Position numbers and translations under genes: made by a program
The notes under the pieces: model-generated
Seen by the model: only the letters and a program-made list of their open reading frames with translations
Told to the model about the DNA's origin: nothing
The model's database searches: none
Shown here: piece by piece, positions 12,401-25,420 of the stretch
How the letters are laid out: every line of letters starts with the position of its first letter
How positions within the stretch are numbered: position 1 is the stretch's first letter
Assembly: GCF_015832195.1 (NCBI RefSeq)
Contig: NC_052021.1
Span: 30,406,786 to 30,470,785, forward strand
From: Motacilla alba alba
Taxonomy: Eukaryota; Chordata; Aves; Passeriformes; Motacillidae
Length of the DNA: 64,000 bases
Direction of reading: 5' to 3'

Positions 12401-13475
12401 ACAGCATCTTGTGCTGTACTAAGGCTTCTGTTTTCCTTGAAGCTGAAAGCTTCCATCTGTTGTCATTCACCACAACTTAAACTGGTTCCACCACTAATGC
12501 ACTGTCACTTAACACCAGGGCCAGCTAAGGCAGGATTCAGACCTGCCTTGGGCTGGTATGTTGTTAATTTATTCCACATTACAAAGGGGAAGGTTTCCTC
12601 TTCCCAGGTCCCTCAAACATGCTGCTTTCCTGCTTGTCCCAGTCTTGTTCCCTGACTTGTACCTCTGGACTACCAGGTGTCTGCTCCTGGCAGTTCTCAT
12701 CTCAGGGACTGGTTCAAGGCTGAGGATGCCAGGGCCTTTTTAGCAATGTAATTTCCCTGCCCTGATTGGGAAGCAGCTGAATCAGCCAGGCTGACAATTT
12801 AAATGGCAGGCACCTGCCCTCCTCTTCTGGAAAATTCTGGTTAGGGCAATGGGAACATTTATGAGAGTGGGGGAAAGGGGTATTTAATAACCCTGAGGGA
12901 GCTGGGTTTAATATGGCAAATTTCAGCTCAAGTGTTCAGGAAGGAGCTGGTGGAGTTTGAGAAGGGGCAGCTGTAATAACAGACACTATTACCAGACCTA
13001 TTCCAGAAGCCTTACTCATGGAGTTGTAATGACATCAATTTGCTTCAAACATCCAAGTGTGTTGCCAGTGAATTTATAGCTTGTCTAGTTACCATGACGA
13101 TCCAAAGTTCACCAATGTATTCTATTCTGTTTGTTGGCTTTGCTCTGCTCTTAGGGTTTGGGGTTTTTTGCTTGTTCGCACTGTGGTTCATGTAATTAGC
13201 ATTTACTTTAGTCATTCTTCAATTATGTTTAAAAAGGGAGTGGGGAGAGGTGCAGGTCTTCACTGTAGTGCCAGTTACTGTTTACTGAGAGTGGAATCAA
13301 ACCCCTCCTGTATTTGCCTTAGGTATGTGACTGAAACAGGAATAGAGAAATATGGTTTAGATAATTTAACTGCAGGATATTATCTGTGCCTCTGCTATTA
13401 CAGCTTTGGAAGGAGACAAACACTTCACCCAGAGACGCAGGCTGAGGCTTAAGCCTGTTCCATCTGACCCTGTGG
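9411..13475. other. Convergent intergenic stretch between DENND10 and SFXN4, left part
   Basis: I see no exon, tRNA, rRNA or clear transposon here apart from the CCCT-rich simple repeat listed separately. Open frames are short, and none of their translations is recognisable. Part may belong to a long DENND10 3' UTR. Confidence 0.5.
12147..12195. repeat. CCCT-type simple repeat
   Basis: Six or more TCCC units are followed by degenerate CCTT/CCTC units up to the CCACCCCC at about 12189-12196. It is a pyrimidine-only tract on this strand. Confidence 0.9.
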
Positions 13476-13482
13476 TAGAACC

Positions 13483-13560
13483 ATGGAATGGTTTGGGTTG
13501 GAAGTGACCCTAAAGATCATCTAGTTCTGACCTCCTGCCATGAGCAGATGATGTTTGGCT
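13483..13560 (-). mobile_element. CR1 LINE 3'-end fragment
   Basis: AACCATGGAATGGTTTGGGTTGGAAGTGACCCTAAAGATCATCTAGTTCTGACCTCCTGCCATG-type sequence is the antisense of the CR1 3' end. The similarity is lost after about 13560. Confidence 0.9.
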
Positions 13561-15180
13561 CAGCAGACCCTTTGGTCTGACACGACACAACACAATGATC
13601 ATCTTGACCCTCGTGAGATTTTACCATGTACTGAAGAACATCACCCCCAGAGGCTGAGTGAGCTTACTAAGTTTAGTAGGTGTAAACAATCCTTTACCTT
13701 TAAAAATTCACTACAGTTCTCCAGTGGAGTAGTGCAAACTCTGCCAATTACAGACAGTATCCATATGGTCTTCCTGGAAGAGCTTTACAGCATGCTCCCC
13801 TCCAGTTCCAGGTGCTTAGGATGTGCTGCTGCTCCTCTCTCCTCTTCCCTTGTTTGACCTTCCCCCCCAGTAAGTTGTTAGAGGAAGACTCAAAAAGAAA
13901 TTAAACTCAACCCCCAACTTCCTGCTTTTGTTCAGTGCCAAAAGCACAGCAGGAGTCCCTTTTTGCAAAAGCCCAGGCCTGCTATTTTTCCTTGCTTTGC
14001 TCTATGCTGCTCTCTTCCTGTAGGATGGATTGGATTGGATTGGGCAACCATTGTTTTCCTCACACTGTGAAAAGAAATCCAATCCTCCAGCAACAGCAGA
14101 GCAGTGACCTATGTATTGTGCCCTAAGTTAAATTGTGGCACACTTTGAAGGCTGCACTTGTGATAATCACCTTCACATAAATAATTTTATATTATTTAGT
14201 GCATTTCCATCTTTGTCACACAGCCTTAGCAGCACAGCACATAACTATAGGCAGGGAAGGTAGCAGAGGTGGCTCAAAAATCACTGAAGATGTCACCATC
14301 ACAGACTCTCCTGTAACCTCCTTCTGCAGCTCTTCACAGACAGTTGAGGATAATTTCATAGGATCACCAAAATGTATCACCTCACTGATCCACATACAAA
14401 AATGATGGCACATATCAAAAGAGCTTTCTTTCTCTGGATAAACACAGCCAACCTGAAAAAGTGGAGTTCCTCACTGTCCACCACAAGGTCAGAAAGATAT
14501 GGGATCTCCTCATGGCTTCAGTGTAAAAAACAAGTTTTAAAGCTCAAGAGCCATCAAGCTTCACAACTCCTTCAAGGATGTTTAGAAAAACAGGACTTAA
14601 CTGGTAGTCAAGTTTGTCACCCATTTCCTGAACACTTTTTAAACAACTAAATTAAACCAGTATTCTACTGCCATCAGGGTTGCCTTGTCTAATATCACTT
14701 CAAGGGCTGCCTCACTCACATTTCATCCTCAAAAGGAGCATTGTTAGATCACTGAAAACATCAAAGTGTTCTGAGAAGAACCAGCTGGACTTTACCCACA
14801 GGAGTGCTGATGTCAAAGCCTTCACCAGCTGGGTTCCTGGAAAGAAGCACACCAAAAGTTGCAGCAGCAGAACAAACTTATGTACTCAACAGTCATTTAA
14901 TTAAGAAATCAATCATCTGAGAAGCACAGAACACAGGTTGTGACAAAGGCTGTGTTACAGTGCTTTTCTAGCACTTCTCAGCAGCAGGTGAGGTGTGTTT
15001 ATGTGCCTCCAGGCTGGGGCTGGCAAAGCCACGTTGCCAGTTCTGCCTCTTTCAGGCTCACCATCGTTCACCGGATCTGGCACCTTTGCCACCACAGAAC
15101 CACAATTCAGTCACAAATGCCAGTGGTGCATTCAGGATTCACTTGGATCAGGGCACACATTTCTCTTTAAAGGCCAGGCT
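13561..15180. other. Convergent intergenic stretch, right part, with the likely SFXN4 3' UTR
   Basis: No coding similarity is seen on either strand. For SFXN4, transcribed right to left, the reverse-strand ATTAAA at 14896-14901 is a plausible poly(A) signal about 280 nt after the stop codon. No canonical AATAAA was noticed nearer to the stop. The remainder shows nothing recognisable. Confidence 0.4.
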
Positions 15181-18100
15181 CTAAATTCCCCTGTTGTAGA
15201 AGAACTCTGTTTCTTCTGTAGATGACAGAATTTCTGGTTCAAGGTCTGCTCGCTTTATCTGCAACGTAGGAGAAAAGGGAATCAGCACCACCAGGGCCTG
15301 GTAAGTGGATGTAAAGTCCTTGTTACTCCTTTGCACTTTGCACAAATTCAAGTACTGCAGGGACTTGAGGCCCTTTCTTTATTTAGGATTTGAGGGATTT
15401 CTTTTTTTGTTCTTGTTTTGGGGATTTTTTTTCCTCCTCCAACATTTTCTACATGTGCACACATATTGGAAAAAATACTTTTTTTTTTTTAAATAGTGAC
15501 ATTGTATCTATTCACTATAGAATCACAGAATCATTTAGGTGTGAAGAGACCTTTAAGATCACCAAATTCAGCTGAAAATATATTTGGGTGACATAGGAGA
15601 ACTTCTGCTGTGGGCTGAGCCATTGGGAAGCCCAAAGGGCATCAATCTCAGTACATAATTCCTCAAAAGTCCCCTCATTTATGTTCAGTTTGCTTTTTTG
15701 TCATAAGAGATTAAGAAATCTTAAAAAAAAAAACAAAAACAAAAAACAAAAATGCTAGAAAGTGTAGAAAAATAAAAGAAACCACTGAAAATTCCAAGAG
15801 TTAGTTCTCCTGACCTTGCTCGCTTCAGACTGCTGTGAAAGTCTGATAAATCTACATTGAAAAGTGTAAATATAAGTAACACACAGTGCAACTCAGACCT
15901 CAAAAGTCCTGTGAGCCTCTGCCTCGTACATGGGCCTTCACAAGCAGCCTTTCTGCTGCCCCAATTTAGATGCACCACATTTATCCTGTTGAATTTTTTA
16001 TATGTGGCCTTCAGACTGCTGGCCATAGTCCTGAAAGGCTGATTTAATGTCACAATAATTTTAAATCAATTCCTGTGAAAGGACTTACCTCCCCACACTG
16101 TGGGAACATACTAAAGGAGACTGGCAGCATCCCTGCTAGGACTGACATAATCACAAACATCCGCACAGGACCCAAAGCACGAGGATTTTTAACAAATCTT
16201 GCTCTGTCCAAGACATTAAAAAAAGTAGGTCAGTATATTGACAAATAACCTGACAGTGACACCAAGAGCATTAGCTACTATTCTACTGAAATTAGAAATA
16301 ATCTAGGCTTATGGTTCCTAAAGATGTTTCCTCACTTCATTTCCTATGCTCTTACTCTTAACTTCCTGTGCTTTCCCTTTGTTTTGTGCTTGCCTGCAGC
16401 ATTTTTCAAGCTCAGACTGTCAAGATTCAGAAAACAAGCAGCAAGATCAAAGTGACAAAAGGAGAGAAAGTACATTAGTGTTTTAAAGTGTCTCAGTTCC
16501 TTCATTAAGATTTTTCTTGCTTAACCTCTTTCCTACACATTTAGTTCCTGTGGGCAGCTCTATTTTACCTTGTGCAAAAATTTATTACTTGACATATATA
16601 TATAAAATTTTATTTTACATCTGCATTTGTCTTCTGGTAACAGGAGTCCCTTAAGCTGATAGGGAATCAATTTAGGCAATACCAAATTACCTGAAAGAGA
16701 TAATCTCAACCTGTACTATTTACATGACAAAAGATCATGACCAAAAGCTCAGGGCAGGCTAAGAACCCTCCCATGAAGCATACAATGTATTCTTCTTAGG
16801 ATACAGGGATTTAAAATGTTGAAAAGCAAGATGATGTTTTACAACAGGCGGAAAACTATTTGGAAGTTGGGATCCAGCTTTAATTGCAAATTCAAGTGCC
16901 ACATTACCTCTTCAAAAATACAAACCTAAGCTAAGTGCTGTGAACAACCCTGATACAGACATTGAAACTCAAATCTTAAATTAGGGAACTGGAGGTGGGT
17001 AGGTGCTGGAAAACAGCCTGTCAGGAGAGCACAAACGTGTTTCCTGCATGGGAGCAGAGAGGAAAACCTCATTCTACAAACCTTGGAGCATGGGTTCAGA
17101 CATAACCAGATTCACTTAATGATCTCAAAGAATCACAGCAGCTGAACAGCAACTTCCCACATCCTCACTTCCACCAAGGCAAGCAATACTGCAAACCCAG
17201 GAAAAACCTGGCAAATGCCAGACTGAAAAGCAGAGTACCGCTGCCCAGGCACCCCCAGCCCCTGCAGTGCCTCTCACCTCTGCACACAGTACATCAGCAC
17301 TTCTGGCAGGAAGAACGTTGTCCCAAACAAGACGGCTCTGGACAATGCTGTTTCCATAACAGCCTTCAGGGAGAGAGCAAAACAAGTGTTGTCAAAAGAG
17401 TGCTCTGGGCAGCTTCAAACACTGCCTGCTTCCCTGAGTGCTTTTTTGTCTTACACTCTGGAGTTTAAAGCAACAGGTTAATGAGGGATAACACCTATTA
17501 GAGGAATTCTTTCTTAAATGCAAACTAAGAGGAAAATACTCTGCTTATGACTGAGAAATTCTTCAAAAGGAAGGTGAAACTACTGATGAGATTTCCTGCC
17601 ATGATAATAATTTTGCTAAAACTTGCTTTTTAAAGTTGTGCTGAACTACATACCATTGGTTATACCTTCTGGGCATCCTAACTAGCCTGTGTTAAATCTG
17701 AAGTTCTCTCTCCAGCTGTCACCAAATTCTTATGCTCACGCAGTTCTTTCCACAATACAGGGCTTTTCTCTGAGGTGTCCCTTCAGAAGATCCAAGAGTC
17801 TTATCTCCTTCTGGAGGTGACAGAGAAAACAGAAATGCCTGTGCCAGTGTCTCTGATCTTCAGTATACTGGTCTGGGGGGCAGCCAACCCTTGATGACCC
17901 TGAAGTTGTGGAACCTGGTTCCAAAGACCTAATCCAGGCCTGCCCAAAGATTCAGCACCTGGTGTGGGACTCCTTAATCAATATATCCAACCCTAGCTAC
18001 CCTCAGCATCGCATTCTGCTCTTAGCAGGGAATGAAAGGCAAGTCAAAAAAGTTCTCCACCCCCTCACCTACCTTTTCACCAGCCTTCTTAGACACTCCT

Positions 18101-21100
18101 ATAACATTGCCATTCCTGTCCATCACTTCTATCCCATTATCAAATTCTGGGCTTCTCACCATCGCCACATTAAATGCACTCGTCAAACCTGCAGGGTTAA
18201 AGGGGATTTTGCTTTAATAGATCCCAAAGGACTGCCTCAATAGCAACATCCAAAATGATGTGCATTTTACAATTCCAGTTCAACAGTTCAAATCTGAATA
18301 ACATGACAGCTTAAAAAAACAAACCCCCATGAAAATCTACTCGGGATCTGAATCTTTGTTTCAGAAGCTTGAGAGAGACTGCAAGGCTTCAGGCCTAAAA
18401 TGTGTTTTGTCATTGTGGATTCAGAGCTTTAAAATGATTTCCATTCAGCTCAAACCATGAGTGTTTTGTCTTAAGAGAAAGTGGAGGGATTTCTGTTGTG
18501 GTTAGGTTTTGTCCTGCTCAGCATAAAATCCAGCACAGAAGACAAAGTCCTGAAGGGAACAGGGTTTCAGAAAAGGTTGCATCCTGCAGTGAAAGGAAGG
18601 GCATAGACTGTCAATGTGACCTTGCTTGAAAGAAGAGATTGCTCTTTTTATTAGTTCTTGGAAGGGCTATCCAATAAAGACATTAGAGTACCAGAGGACA
18701 CTTTGCAAATGGCTGGACTAACATTAATCAGTTACCCTCAGGCTTTTCTCTTCATTTAAGAAAATGGAAGCACATTTAACACCTGCTTCAAGGAAACAAG
18801 TCAGAAACCTCTAATGTACTTCAGAAAGATCTGAGTGGGCATCTCACATAACCTGCAACAGAGATGATGCATTTTAATTTTACCTTTTTTTCCCTGAGAA
18901 AGGACAAAAATTTCTATAATGGCAATAGAAACACAATTAATGACATTAAATAGTTGAACTTGTCCTGGTACAACTCAATCATGGCAGTAGAGCTGTTGCA
19001 GTAATGAACAGCTCCTTCCTTGTAGGATTAGTAATCCCCTGCTGGAACAAGTCTCCCTTTCTGCACTCCCAGAGCGATGTCGCACTCTGGTGTCACAGAT
19101 GTGCCACACCAGGTCACGTCAGTGCCACTGCTACTGCCCTCCTGACGTGTCCAGGTGCTTTCAGGTATGTGTACAAAGCTCACAAGAGTGCTCTGCAGCT
19201 CTGAAGCTAAAACCAGCAAGAATCCACTGAGGCTGGGACACTGCCCAGTGAGAGCTGTCTCCCACAGAAAGGAGGGGGCCAGCAAAGGCAGCCAGAGAAG
19301 AAACAGAGACCTGTGCAAAAGCAAGAAAACTCTACAGTCAGACAGGCAAATGTCCCTCAGGCCAGCTGCACAATGCACAGTTTGTTCCTACTCACCAAGC
19401 AGAGGAGCAGGCAGCAGTTTTCTGACAACAAGTTGCATTAATGAGCTCTTCAACGCGTAACGATTCATGAAGGCAAGAGGGAGAGCCTAAGGCATGGAGA
19501 GGAAACAGGCCACTGAAAAAATGTGCACCATTTCAGTGTAACAGGTTAGGAAAATCAATCTGTGACTTAGTTACCATCTATGAAAATAAACAAATGCCTT
19601 GGTTTAACATTCCAACAAAATATATGCTTTCTCTAATTAATGAAGGTCCTTATAGTCACTCTTTTAGATAAGAATGCAAAACATTGTGATAAAAGAAACA
19701 TTCAACATTATTATGTAGAGGACAGCAGCAATGTGAATACAAAGACAGAAAAAAGAAAATAATTACCTCTGACTAATATTCCTTGGACATTCGTCCAACT
19801 GCATTGTGTCACACATTCCTCTCTCCCCTAAACAGGAAATCTGGTTTACTTCTGTATTTTTCCTGCTTCTCTGCAGTTTCAGCCCAATTCTATATTCCCA
19901 TTATACACTTGCAGGAAGTTTCATTTAGGAATAAAGGGCCAGCACACCAGCTGGCTCTCAGAGACTCCCTTGAAGGACAAAGGGAAGCCCTCCCATGATG
20001 ACCCACAGGCAGGGCTGTCTCCCCAGATTTCTGTAAGGCCTGAGCAATCCTGGCCAGCTGTTTCGCCCTGCAGAGGGCACAGGTGAAACTCCCTCTAACA
20101 GAAGTAAGAACAATCCCATTTTTCTGCCAGAAGCCTATGAAAATCACTGCTTTGTGTGGGGGGTGAGGAGAGGCATTACAGAGACATCTACACGTGTGAT
20201 GAGTGCCATGATGATACCTGAGCTCATTCTGGTGTAGCAAACTCCAGAAACCACAAACTCCTATCCCAGCAGAGAGCACGGGGTCAACTGCCTTCTGGAA
20301 GACTAATTTCCCTGTATCCAGGGCAGTATTTTCATGGCTGTGCTGTTCCTGGGATTTGAGCAAACACTGTCCAGTACTGCTGCTTGCAGACCTCACCACT
20401 TGTTTGGAGTTAGATCTCTTCCACAGCACCAATTCAAAAATCAGCTACAACAGTGGCTCACCCTGTGTTTGTAAACACTGGCCAGTTCCACTCACCACCT
20501 GTTTGCTAAGCTTGCAAAACAACCAAGAAATTGACACAAGAGGAAGCAGCGGGGAAGCCAAGCAAAATAATGGCTGACAGATGATCAGAAAGTATTCTTA
20601 TTCTGAACAGTTCTGTGGCAAGACATCAGAGCAGAGCACCAGAGCACAGTCCTGAAGGATATCTGGCACTGTGGATATCCTGAAGGATATCTGGCACTCA
20701 GTGCCTACTCCTTCTCAGGAGAGCTTGTTAGGAAAGCAGTCATTGAGCAAATACTTACACCAACACAGGCTGAATAGGAAATGGCTCCCAAGCCAAGGAA
20801 GAGCTGCTTTTGCTGAAGTGAGTATTTCTAAGGACAGAAAAAACACACTGCATAAATACATTGTTAAACACTTGCAAATCAAGTTCAAAATGGCATCTGC
20901 ACAATGAAGATGATTACAAAAATAAAAATCAACACTCACTTCAGCCTTTGGGGTGCCATTTCCATTTACCAGAGTGAATGCTGTGGTGTACGTGTGAAAC
21001 ACAAACTGCAGAAACAAGAGATTGTAAGAAAAATTGAACTCAGGACTGAGACTAGAAGATCTGTAAAAGTAGAAAGAAAGAGGCAATTACCTGCCAAAAA

Positions 21101-24100
21101 AAAGAATGCCTTGCCTGGCGCTGAACAGATGAAATGATGACCTAAGAGGAAAATGCACAAAAAAATGAGGTGTGAAGAGTGTGGAGGTTTTTGGTGCAGG
21201 AGCAGCACCAGGAGAACTGCTGAGGTTCCACTGGCAGCAATGCCAAAGGCTCCAGCCAGTGCCCAAGGCCATCAGCCCTGGTTCCAGGCCACCACATTCT
21301 CTTGTTACAGAGGTGACATGCTCATTGTTCTGTCCAACAGAAAGCACAGACATGGATAAAACACAGACACATAGCGGTAAAACATCGTGTGCAAGAATAC
21401 TGCAGGAAGATGCTTTCTTACCCAGAAGAAAAATGCATTTGTGCCTTTAAAGCTTAAATAGATGCAAATAAAATAACTAAGGTAACAAAAGTCTAATTAA
21501 AGAAATGATTGAGAGAGGATCTGATTGGTTTTGCTGGGGATATGAACACTAACTTAGATCTAACTGACCTAAGATCAAAGGTTTTAGGAGTTAATTCCTA
21601 GATTCTTCTGAAATTCAGACAGTGAATAAGAACTTCAGCTTTAATAAACCACAACCTTTCTTGAGGTTTCAAGCTTAAGGTGTGGAACACTCAAAAAACA
21701 GAGTCAATCAAGATAAGAATACAAAATATTGAATAAGAGGAAGGCTGAGAATCTCCAAAGCCTCAGAGAAGGATCAGTAATTTGTGTAATATTAGTGGAT
21801 CATCCATCTTCATTATTAATGCCAGCACTGACTCTAACCACATCTATGAGAGCACATTAAGCTGTAAATATCAAAAATAAGTATTTCTATTAATTTGATT
21901 ACTGTAATTGATGAATTTAACAGCCATCAAGACTTTCATTGTACTTTCTAGCAGTGCCATGTAAGTTCATGCTGTAATGTCTGTATGGAATGATATATCT
22001 CAGGATGTACACTCATGGGCCAAGCCCAAACCCAAATAATCTAAATTAATAAATAAGCACATGATTACAGCTACAAATTTTATGAAACAAAATGGTGCCA
22101 TTTTTGAGCACAGTAACAAGAGTTTATTTTTATATCTTTGGTAATTTACTGACAACACCATTTCCTACTTGCAAATGCACATCAGCATAAGAAAAAAAAT
22201 CATATTCTGGGTGTGAGACACGGAACACAAGGCTCCAATCCCTTCCCAGTGCAGTTGAAGATTTCTGAGGGTGAACAGACCAAACCCAGGCCCTGCTCTC
22301 ATTGCTGAGTGATCTCACCTTGCATCAGAAAGCTGTGCTTCACACATGGACAATCTCTTGGAATGCTGCTGGAGAAGGGTAACTAACAGCTTTGGACTTC
22401 CAGGGAGATTCTTTAAGAGCTCAATTTCCAGGTTACTTCCCATAAAACAGATGTCTTTCAAACAGCTTGTGCTGAAGCTACAATAAAGCCCCAAAACTTC
22501 CATTCCCTCCCTCCAACCCCTGGCTATGGAAAATGGAAGCCTTGCTGGATGCACACTGGCATCTGTCACAATTACTCACCAAGGGAAGAGTTATGGGCAT
22601 GAAAGCTAAAAAGAAAGAAAACTTTATTTCAGTAAAAATAACATCTGTGAGTGCAGATGGATGGTCTTGAGCAGAAAATCCCTTTGACTTGCCCTGTCTA
22701 TTTCCATCTCCAAGTAAAACACTGCCCACAAACCCCAACATCACCATTAACGTCAGCCCTAAGCTTTATCTCTCACTCCTGGCTCAAGAAGCCACAACCC
22801 CTGCTCAGATTTCACAGCCAAAAGGAGCCCTCATGAACTCCCCTCCCCAGGGCTGCTTGGAAATGAAATAACTGAAGACAAGTTCAGCTCTCTGTTCAAA
22901 AAGAGAGGTGAAACAAAAGCTGCCACAGTTGTGAGTGGTCACAGGAGAGAAGGAGTACACAGCCTCAGTGTGGTTCTCTCTGATTAACAACCTGCGCTGC
23001 CTAAACAAAGCCCAAGCACACCTGATCTGTCACCAGAGTGTAAATTCATCCAGCAGCCACAGCCATCCAGGGAAAAACTTAAATTACAGCAGACAGTTAA
23101 AGGTGGAGGGATTTGGGAACTCATTCTGCAGCAACAAGAAGCAGAGACTGATCAGAGCGTTTCCATCTAGATGAGCGGATTATCCCAGGGAGAAATTCCT
23201 CAGCAGGACCAGAGGAATAAATAAATCAATCTTCAACACATATAACAATGCAACTAAGAGAAGAGTCTGCTTGCTTTTCTGGGTGGAGAAGAGTGTCACT
23301 GTGGTATCATAGCAGCTGTTCACCATGAGCTATTTCTTCCTGATGCTTCAGCCACACACATAAAATTTCACTTAAGGGAACCCACCTGGAGGTCTAAATA
23401 AAACAGGAATTATCTTGTCTGTATCAGGATGTACGCTGGACTTAAAAAGGAAAAAAAAAGCAAATTAGAACATATTTGCCATACTTGAATAAGGAAAAAA
23501 AAATAATCTAAATATTTTGTAAACTTACCAGGCTTAGCAAGAAGGCTTTTTTGGTCTACAACAATTGGAAAATCAGGTTAATAATTAAATTTCAGAAGAG
23601 GCTGGGTAAAATCTTCTTTCTAAATTTATTCTTTTTCTAATCACTTTCCTTTTATACAAAGTGTATCCATTTATATATCCCTTTAATTATATTCTTCCCC
23701 TGAAATTTCTCTCCATATACTCCCTGTTGAATATAAAGCATTCACATCCCATGAGCTGTGTAACAGCACCAAAGCACACACTAGGGCAGAACAGAAGCTT
23801 AATTTTAAAAAGCTAAAACTAGCAGGCACTTTAAACCATAAAACAACAATTGAATAGGGATAAACACTTATGTTAAGACTTTAACTGCAGTCCAAAATAC
23901 CTGATTATTCTGTATGGGCTCACTTAGGGTCTTCTCATTGATTAGTATTGATAACCTGGTTCTTTTTATTTCATTCTGTATTTGAGAGAAAAAAAAAATA
24001 AAAAAAAAAAACCCCTCTGTTTCAATATTTTAAGTGCAATATATCAGTATAAAACAAACCTAAAAGCTGATGATGTATCTGTTCCTTGCAGTGAAAGCAA

Positions 24101-24905
24101 GAACACTCCTAGACACAATGAATTCACAATCACAGAAACTTTTAAACTAGTGGGATAATTCAACTGCTGGCACAGCAGCCACGGTCTGAGCACGGCTGCT
24201 GAGATGGCCGTGCCTGGAAACGTCTCTTGGTTTATGTAATCAGAAGTGCATACATGTGGCTTTCTGTTTATCGTAGGACTGTGCAATGCTTCCCGTTGGG
24301 ATGCTCAAAGCCACCCAGTGCCACCCCTGCCGTGGCAGGGACACCTTCCACTGTCCCAGGCTGCTCCAAGCCCCGTCCTGGCCTTGGGCACTGCCAGGGA
24401 TCCAGGGGCAGCCACGGCTGCTCTGGGCACTCTGTGCCAGGGCCTGCCACCCTCACAGGGAGGAATTTCTTTCAGCTATACCATCTAAACCTGCTCTGTC
24501 AGTTTAAAGCCATTCCCTTGTCCCAGCACTCCGTGCCCTTGTCCAAAGCCCCTGCCCGGCTCTTTGCAGCCCCTTTAGGCAGGGGAACGTGGCATCCACC
24601 GGCACATTCCTCAGGAATTTCCTTCTCCTCCTTCCCCTGCGGTGACCCCATTCGTGAGCCCGGCACAGCCCCAGCCCCTCAGGCCGCTGGCTCATCCCGA
24701 CCTTCCCCGCGCTACTCACGGAGGACTTGAGGAGCAGCAGCGGGTCCAAGGCGTCCGCCCAGAGGAGAAACCTCTGGAAGAAAGACTGAGGGAGACACGT
24801 TGGAGGCGTTATTTCGGACCTGCCCTAAGCAGGAGCCGTGCCCCCCTCCCGGCCCGCAGCGCCCACCTGCCCCTCCGCCCTCCAGAAGCGCAGGTTGGCG
24901 TCCAT
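15181..24905 (-). CDS. SFXN4: Sideroflexin-4, complete, 14 coding exons
   Basis: Exons in transcript order: 24905-24867, 24785-24720, 23975-23901, 23555-23529, 23440-23386, 22605-22580, 21141-21091, 21005-20940, 20812-20759, 19486-19396, 18188-18073, 17363-17278, 16203-16089 and 15258-15181 (TAG). They total 945 nt, 314 residues; human has 337. All introns are GT/AG and phases agree at every junction. Diagnostic matches to human SFXN4 are NLRFW near the start, RFLLW, VHPDTDKIIP at about 72-81 (the sideroflexin HPD motif), VNGNG at about 126-130, EVMDRNGNVIG in exon 11, VSFSMFPQ in exon 13 and STEETEFFYNRG at the C-terminus. Family knowledge: a multi-pass inner mitochondrial membrane protein needed for complex I assembly and iron-sulfur/iron homeostasis; serine transport is known for SFXN1, not established for SFXN4. 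The N-terminus is about 25 residues shorter than human and the start ATG has a weak context (T at -3), so the start is the least certain part. Confidence 0.95.
15520..15578 (-). mobile_element. CR1 LINE 3'-end fragment in SFXN4 intron 13
   Basis: ATAGAATCACAGAATCATTTAGGTGTGAAGAGACCTTTAAGATCACC-type sequence is the antisense CR1 3' terminus. It lies in the last SFXN4 intron in the same orientation as the gene. Confidence 0.85.
24300..24592 (-). mobile_element. CR1 LINE copy in SFXN4 intron 2
   Basis: The block from the CCCTGCCGTGGCAGGGACACCTTCCACT-type sequence near 24327 through TTTAAAGCCATTCCCTTGTC near 24504 follows the antisense CR1 3' region. The extreme 3' terminus is missing or diverged. 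It has the same orientation as SFXN4. Confidence 0.85.
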
Positions 24906-25420
24906 GGAGCCGCGGCGCCGGAAGCGCCCCGGGCCCGGTCCGGTGCCGCACGCTCCGCCCGCCCGCGGAGCCGCCGCGCCGGGGCCCCGCTGCCGGCAGC
25001 GCCCTGCGCCGGGGAGAGGCCCCGCGGGCTGCTCCCTGCCAGCGGCGTGCCCCGGGAAGGCAAGGCAAGGCCCGGCCTTTTCCCTGCCAGCGGCTTGCCC
25101 CGGGAAGGCAAGGCAAGGCCCGGCCTTTTCCCTGCCAGCGGCGTGCCCCGGGAAGGCAAGGCAAGGCCCGGCCTTTTCCCTGCCAGCGGCGTGCCCCGGG
25201 AAGGCAAGGCAAGGCCCAGCCTTTTCCCTGCCAGCGGCGTGCCCCGGGAAGGCAGAGCCGAGGAGCCGGGCTGCGGAGAATCCCCCGCGCCCTCCGCGGG
25301 ATGGCGGCGGGAGGACAAGGCCAGGCCCGGTGAAGGTCGGGGTGTCGCGGCCCCGCAGGCACAACCCGGCCGCTTTGGTGCGGCAAATACCGGGAAAAAC
25401 CCACGGATACATTTCACAAA
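24600..25420 (-). promoter_or_regulatory. SFXN4: SFXN4 CpG-island promoter and 5' region
   Basis: A GC- and CpG-dense block covers SFXN4 coding exons 1 and 2 and about 500 bp upstream on the minus strand. It contains the 48-bp tandem array. No TATA box is evident. The upstream edge of the island lies about 400 bp from the probable end of the PRDX3 transcript. Confidence 0.75.
25033..25257. repeat. 48-bp tandem repeat, about 4.7 copies, upstream of SFXN4
   Basis: Units start at 25033, 25081, 25129, 25177 and 25225, exactly 48 bp apart, with very few differences (for example CGGCTTGC in copy 2 versus CGGCGTGC in the others). The unit runs from TCCCTGCCAGCGG through CCCCGGGAAGGCAAGG to GGCCTTTT. 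Because 48 is a multiple of three and the unit has no stop in several frames, long open frames cross it on both strands. This explains the many overlapping open frames here. The array lies about 130-350 bp upstream of the SFXN4 start. Confidence 0.97.
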
